NCBI GenBank assembly: GCA_937927435.1
Contig: CALBDW010000126.1
Location: 1-18,570, forward strand
Direction: 5' to 3'
DNA: 18,570 nucleotides
Source of the DNA: an uncultured Bdellovibrionales bacterium
Lineage (GTDB): Bacteria; Bdellovibrionota; Bdellovibrionia; Bdellovibrionales; JAMPXM01
Shown one piece after another: positions 15,185 through 18,570 of this stretch. How positions within the stretch are numbered: the first letter of the stretch is position 1; each line of letters starts with the position of its first letter. The notes below the pieces were generated by a model that had not been told where the DNA came from, searched no databases, and worked only from the letters and a program-made list of their open reading frames with translations. The position numbers were made by a program, and so were the translations under genes.

Positions 15185-16455
15185 TGCTTCAGCTCCATTT
15201 CGACCTTGAACGCAGCAACGTGTGATTCGAAATCGTGGACTCGCAGAATGTCGACTCCCTTGCGGGCGAGCTCAAGAGATAACGCAAGGGTGGAGGCGTC
15301 CCGCGCTGAGCGTTTCTCCAGTCCGAACGACTTCAAGAACGACTTCCTAGAGTGGCCGACTAAAATCCTCACTGGAAATTCGGCGAACTCGTGCATTCGT
15401 TGTAATACGGAAACGGACTGAGCTGCCGTTTTTCCGAAACCTATTCCTGGATCAAATATGATCCTGCCGAGATCAATTTTTTTCGAATCCAAAAGTTCTA
15501 GCTTCGCATTTAGCCAGCCTTTCAACTCGCTCACGGGATCGCAATCAGGAGGAAGCGTGTCTTTGGGATTTACTGGAACCGAAAGACTATGCATTAAAAC
15601 ATAATCGCAGGAACTGCTCGCCAATAAGTCCAGCATCCTGGGATCTTGGAGGCCGCTGACATCGTTGATACAGTCGGCACCATAGCTCAACGCGAGCGCG
15701 GCTGTTTCCGCATTTCTGGTATCGACACTCAGCCAAGGTTTGAAATAAACGCCGCGCCGCTTTTCCCGCAGGAGCTCCAAGACCGGCTCCAAGCGGTGAC
15801 GCTCTTCTTGGGGAGTGATACTTTGAGCATTGGGTCTCGTCGATTCCGCGCCAATGTCGATCGCCTGCGCCCCGGACTGTTCAATGAGGTCCATCTTCTC
15901 TTCAACCGCCTGAAGGGTTTGCAGCTCTCCGCCGTCAGAAAATGAGTCGGGCGTAAGATTTACGATGGCCATGACCCAAGGGGCGTGGGTGTTCAGCTTC
16001 CGGGCTTCGATGACCGCCGCCTCTCTCGCCCCAGGAATGCGCAAGAGAGGACAAAGGTCCTTTAACGGATCCAACACGAAAGAGCGACGGAGAATCTCTG
16101 GGTGCGGCACGCGAACTTGCTCCTGGAGGATTTCATCTCCGAACAGAAGCAGATCCAGATCAATCGGCCTGGGCGCCCATCGCGGCGCCTCGCTCCGTCC
16201 CAGCTCCCTTTCGATGTCTTTCAACTTCCTAAGAAGATCGATCGCGGAACCGGACCAATCAATTTCAGCCGCGGCGTTAAAGTAAGGACGACGCCACTCC
16301 TCGGGCGCCCCATCGGGGACGAGGGCCGGCGTCTCGTAAATGGGTGAAACGCGAATAAACCGGTTTTGTGAGATAGCCACCAATGCTTTCGCGGCTCTTT
16401 CAAGGTTTTCTCGGCGATCCCCAAGATTGGAACCAAGTCCGATAAAGCACTTCAC
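15181..16455 (-). CDS. folKP: Bifunctional HPPK-DHPS (FolK-FolP fusion)
   Basis: 424-residue cytoplasmic fusion enzyme. Residues 1 to about 140 are 6-hydroxymethyl-7,8-dihydropterin pyrophosphokinase: GLGSNLGDR at 6-14 and the signature RWAPRPIDLDLLLFG at 92-106. Residues about 158-424 are dihydropteroate synthase: VMAIVNLTPDSFSDGG (161-176), DIGAESTRPNA (200-210), SVDT (243-246), IND (263-265), DPGIGFGK (335-342), GHSRKS (367-372) and RVHD (405-408). It pyrophosphorylates hydroxymethyl-dihydropterin with ATP, then joins it to p-aminobenzoate. DHPS is the sulfonamide target. In E. coli the two activities are separate proteins; fusions are known in plants, fungi and some bacteria. Start is GTG, overlapping the folB stop by 4 nt (GTGA), and the 3' end overlaps the ligase gene the same way. 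All catalytic blocks are intact. Confidence 0.95.
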   Translation of the reverse strand: MKCFIGLGSNLGDRRENLERAAKALVAISQNRFIRVSPIYETPALVPDGAPEEWRRPYFNAAAEIDWSGSAIDLLRKLKDIERELGRSEAPRWAPRPIDLDLLLFGDEILQEQVRVPHPEILRRSFVLDPLKDLCPLLRIPGAREAAVIEARKLNTHAPWVMAIVNLTPDSFSDGGELQTLQAVEEKMDLIEQSGAQAIDIGAESTRPNAQSITPQEERHRLEPVLELLREKRRGVYFKPWLSVDTRNAETAALALSYGADCINDVSGLQDPRMLDLLASSSCDYVLMHSLSVPVNPKDTLPPDCDPVSELKGWLNAKLELLDSKKIDLGRIIFDPGIGFGKTAAQSVSVLQRMHEFAEFPVRILVGHSRKSFLKSFGLEKRSARDASTLALSLELARKGVDILRVHDFESHVAAFKVEMELKQ

Positions 16456-16835
16456 GCGAAATCCCCGATTCGGTACTGCACCCCACCCAATAAACCCTCA
16501 ATAGGAGGCCTGACCTTATGAACCGTTAACGAAACTTCGGCTCGTCCTTCGACCAACAACTTCACAACACCGTAGAAATCCGCGGCCAGTTTCTCGACAA
16601 GGCGATATTCTCGTCCCTCGACTTGATGTCTTAGCGCCTCGCAAACCCTCGCATAGCAGATCGTGTCCTTTAAATCGTCGGAAAGTGCACCTTTAGGCTC
16701 GTCAAAGAAGCGAAAATCAATACTCACTCTCACTTCTTGGGGCACCGACCGTTCCTCGGCGGAGCAGCCTAAGCGTACTTGCAACTGGAGATCGCGAATC
16801 TTCATTGAATGCATAGGTTGTGATGTCGGCCGCAT
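16452..16835 (-). CDS. folB: Dihydroneopterin aldolase FolB
   Basis: About 120 residues in the core, the family's usual length. It converts 7,8-dihydroneopterin to 6-hydroxymethyl-7,8-dihydropterin and glycolaldehyde, feeding the FolK domain encoded next. Visible motifs: a GCSAEERSVPQ block (matching the family's G...ER..pQ), the DDLKDTICYARV segment and RLVEKLA, which carries the conserved Glu, and the C-terminal VHKVRPPI with the catalytic Lys. It is the first gene of a three-gene folate operon and overlaps the next start by 4 nt. Start choice is uncertain: ATG 16835 has GGAGG only 3 nt away, while MKIRDLQL at ATG 16805 matches the family N-terminus better but has no ribosome binding site. 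I keep 16835. Confidence 0.9.
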   Translation of the reverse strand: MRPTSQPMHSMKIRDLQLQVRLGCSAEERSVPQEVRVSIDFRFFDEPKGALSDDLKDTICYARVCEALRHQVEGREYRLVEKLAADFYGVVKLLVEGRAEVSLTVHKVRPPIEGLLGGVQYRIGDFA

Positions 16836-17019
16836 GCGCCTCCATTAACAAAATCGCAAAGAAAATGCCACAAGGCTCTACTCAATCAAACGCCGAGTTA
16901 TGGAGTAAAAAAACCGAATTCTATCGACTGCGATACCTGAATACCCTGTTTCTGGCGGGAAAAATGACCGACCTGAACCTGATATCTCCGATATTCGATT
17001 TCTGAGATCGGAATGGTAT

Positions 17020-17110
17020 TGGCGGAGAGGGAGAGATTCGAACTCTCGAACGGGTATTAGCCGTTACACGATTTCGAGTCGTGCGCCTTCAGCCACTCGG
17101 CCACCTCTCC
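17020..17110 (-). tRNA. tRNA-Ser (anticodon CGA)
   Basis: Read on the minus strand from 17110: acceptor GGAGAGG pairs with CCTCTCC, discriminator G, then an encoded CCA ending at 17020. The anticodon stem CACGA/TCGTG holds the loop CTCGAAA, giving anticodon CGA, which reads UCG codons. A long variable arm (around TAACGG...CCGTT) marks a class II tRNA. The T-arm GTTCGAATC is standard. Intact, no intron. Confidence 0.95.
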
Positions 17111-17171
17111 GTTCCGGCTATAGACAGAGGATCTCTGTTTCGCGTTTTCAGGCGTTCTAGTCAAGTCCGAT

Positions 17172-17225
17172 GGTGAAAAGCCAAGCGATTTCACCGTCCT
17201 ATCGGCCAGAACCGACGATCTGGCC
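17172..17225. repeat. Two tandem 7-bp stem-loops
   Basis: GGTGAAA (17172-17178) pairs with TTTCACC (17189-17195), loop 10 nt. GGCCAGA (17204-17210) pairs with TCTGGCC (17219-17225), loop 8 nt. Both stems are perfect and only 8 nt apart. There is no T-run. They lie between the tRNA and the beta-barrel gene, upstream of both. Confidence 0.5.
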
Positions 17226-17283
17226 TCGTTATGACACGCATTTCCGAGGAAAATAAGCGAGTTAGGCCTTGATAGGAGCGGAC

Positions 17284-17958
17284 ATGAGAATTCATGCAGG
17301 CATCATAACCCTCGCCCTTCTTTTATTAAGCGCGCCGGCTTTGGCCCAAAAAATGCCCTCCATCCCCCTCGGGAGCAAAGGCATGAAAGGTTCGGCGGGT
17401 GTCGGTTTCGTCGACTTCGTCACGACCTCGCCGAGTTCGTCCGACATCAAATTCGACCGAGGTATGTATGTCGCTGCAGCCATCGAACGGCCGTTTCAAT
17501 TCATGAACCTTCACCTCGTACTCTCGATCAACCACATGTCGGCTAACGGCGAAGCCAATTACCAGTACGAGAAAAACGGCACGACCTATACCGCCAACGG
17601 CCTTCCGTTCCGGGCCACCTTGATCGATATCGGCCTCGGCGTAAAACTGAAGGTTTTCGAAGACTATTGGTTCCGACCGTACATCGGCGGTGGAGGGCTC
17701 GGCGGCTATCATGAAATTTCATACACAAGGACAAGCGATCTCGCCTCGCAAGGTTCAGAATACAAATCAAAAGACACGATGATGAGCGCGGGCTATTACG
17801 GCGAGGCTGGTGTCGAAATTGAATTCACCGAGCGATTCGGTGTTCAACTCGCGGCCCGGCTCTCGGAATATTCGTCGAAATCGATGGAAACGCTCGGCGG
17901 GAAAACGCTCGGTTTAAGGACTGAAACCTACTTCTTCTCAGCCCTTATCGGATTCTGA
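17284..17958 (+). CDS. Outer-membrane beta-barrel protein
   Basis: 224 residues from ATG 17284, which has TAGGAG 5 nt upstream; the earlier TTG at 17269 is less likely. Signal peptide MRIHAGIITLALLLLSAPALA is followed by a mature chain of alternating polar and hydrophobic strands: RATLIDIGLGVKLKVF, WFRPYIGGGGLGGYHEISY, YGEAGVEIEFTERFGVQLAARLSEYSS and FFSALIGF. It ends in Phe with the aromatic pattern used for barrel assembly by the BAM machinery. Size and strand count suggest an eight-stranded OmpA/OmpW/OmpX-like barrel. Function not determinable: it could be structural or a small channel. The gene is single, convergent with the small membrane protein gene and overlapping it by 21 nt. Confidence 0.85.
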   Translation: MRIHAGIITLALLLLSAPALAQKMPSIPLGSKGMKGSAGVGFVDFVTTSPSSSDIKFDRGMYVAAAIERPFQFMNLHLVLSINHMSANGEANYQYEKNGTTYTANGLPFRATLIDIGLGVKLKVFEDYWFRPYIGGGGLGGYHEISYTRTSDLASQGSEYKSKDTMMSAGYYGEAGVEIEFTERFGVQLAARLSEYSSKSMETLGGKTLGLRTETYFFSALIGF

Positions 17959-18171
17959 GGACGCGTTAGATTCGAGCTGACCATTCCCCTGAAGCCGGAC
18001 TAGAAACTCCTCATCCTTTTCCACTTCCCCGCTTCGGTGAGATCTCTGGGTGTCGAGAGCCGTCTTCCCGGTGATTCCCACCCACTCGGGGAAAAAGATC
18101 ATGATTGCCACGTAAATGATGATGCCGCCAATCGTGACGGAGGCGGCCCCAATCCAAATCCAGAGTTCCAC
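17938..18171 (-). CDS. Small single-span membrane protein
   Basis: 77 residues from GTG 18171, which has GAAGG 7 nt upstream; an in-frame start at 18225 gives 95 residues but no clear ribosome binding site. A strong hydrophobic stretch (residues about 3-28) around IGAASVTIGGIIIYVAIMIFF is followed by PEWVGITGKTA and a charged cytoplasmic or periplasmic tail of about 40 residues rich in Ser, Glu and Gln. Not recognised as a named family. The abrupt shift from membrane segment to polar tail and the good ribosome site support a real gene, although its 3' end overlaps the beta-barrel gene by 21 nt. Confidence 0.6.
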   Translation of the reverse strand: MELWIWIGAASVTIGGIIIYVAIMIFFPEWVGITGKTALDTQRSHRSGEVEKDEEFLVRLQGNGQLESNASSESDKG

Positions 18172-18570
18172 AATCCAACCTTCTTGCTCTGACAGGCTTG
18201 ACTGCCGAGCCCCGAAGCATACCACAAGTGCCTAAGCACGCCAAATCTAACGGTCAGCAGCAGCTTGAGGTTTCGGTTCAGCAAAAGCCGACTATACCCT
18301 AATGCTTCGGATAATTCCTTCCTTCGTGTTGCGCCTGACTCTAGGCAATTCAACTCGCGTTCTAAAGGATGGACGGTTCTATGGGTTCCAAAGAACTCAA
18401 TCAAGACGGAGAGCGAGCAAACGACTTTGCAAAGCCCATCTATAAATGGACCGTCAGTATCAATGTTTCGAAACCTTAAACGCTTTCCTGACAGAAGAAC
18501 TTGAATAGAGATCCAATGGGTCTCCATCATTAACGGGGGCAGTCAGGACTTTTGTTAAGATGTTTGTATC
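18172..18570. other. Region without a supported gene
   Basis: About 400 bases to the window edge. Open frames at 18265-18504 (plus) and 18099-18530 (minus) have no ribosome binding site and read as composition without structure. No tRNA or strong terminator found. It should hold the promoter of the small membrane protein gene. Confidence 0.35.

Noticed and set aside
16820..17005. 61-codon plus-strand frame between folB and the tRNA
   Set aside because: It overlaps the folB start divergently and has no recognisable motif. An AGG 5 nt before its second codon is not enough support.
18099..18530. 143-codon minus-strand frame at the right edge
   Set aside because: It overlaps the small membrane protein gene in another frame, lacks a ribosome site and shows no domain-like pattern.

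Overview
This window looks like a chromosomal segment of a Gram-negative bacterium with roughly balanced base composition. It carries Sec-type signal peptides, an outer-membrane beta-barrel protein, lipoprotein-type leaders and a folate operon. The ParA-like ATPase with the unusual Walker A KGGVLKST, together with many exported proteins of no recognisable family, would fit Bdellovibrionota or another deltaproteobacterium-like predator lineage. That placement is inference from gene style, not from a marker gene. No insertion sequence, integrase, phage gene, CRISPR array or rRNA was seen.

Layout. (1) 29-994, minus: exported protein of the DUF6607 type. (2) 1326-2846, plus: a ParA-like ATPase followed by a small basic protein with no ParB features. 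(3) 2866-3837, minus: a phosphotransferase/kinase of the aminoglycoside-phosphotransferase fold. (4) 4068-7738, plus: three tandem paralogous exported proteins in a tight operon, each with HExRH and a downstream Glu at exactly the same spacing. A fourth paralog lies at 11472-12668. (5) 7855-8271, plus: exported EF-hand protein. (6) 8293-10439, plus: one large exported protein gene broken by a frameshift and an in-frame TAG, followed by a clear terminator. (7) about 10694-11370, plus: a heavily decayed lipoprotein gene. (8) 12799-13419, minus: exported protein made of five C-x11-C repeats. Its start codon and ribosome binding site sit inside a perfect 13-bp hairpin. (9) 13761-14456, plus: Fe(II)/2-oxoglutarate dioxygenase (PhyH type). 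(10) 14447-16835, minus: folB, a folK-folP fusion and a CofE-like gamma-glutamyl ligase, each overlapping the next by 4 nt. (11) 17020-17110, minus: tRNA-Ser(CGA) with encoded CCA. (12) 17284-17958, plus: outer-membrane beta-barrel. (13) 17938-18171, minus: small membrane protein.

How it fits together. The folate operon is the only conventional metabolic unit. FolB and the FolK-FolP fusion give three successive steps from dihydroneopterin to dihydropteroate, and the coupled ligase may add glutamate to a folate-type product. The most unusual part is 4.0-12.7 kb, a local expansion of a putative secreted zincin-like family interleaved with an EF-hand protein and two decaying exported-protein genes. 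I do not recognise this family, and it is the best candidate here for something undescribed.
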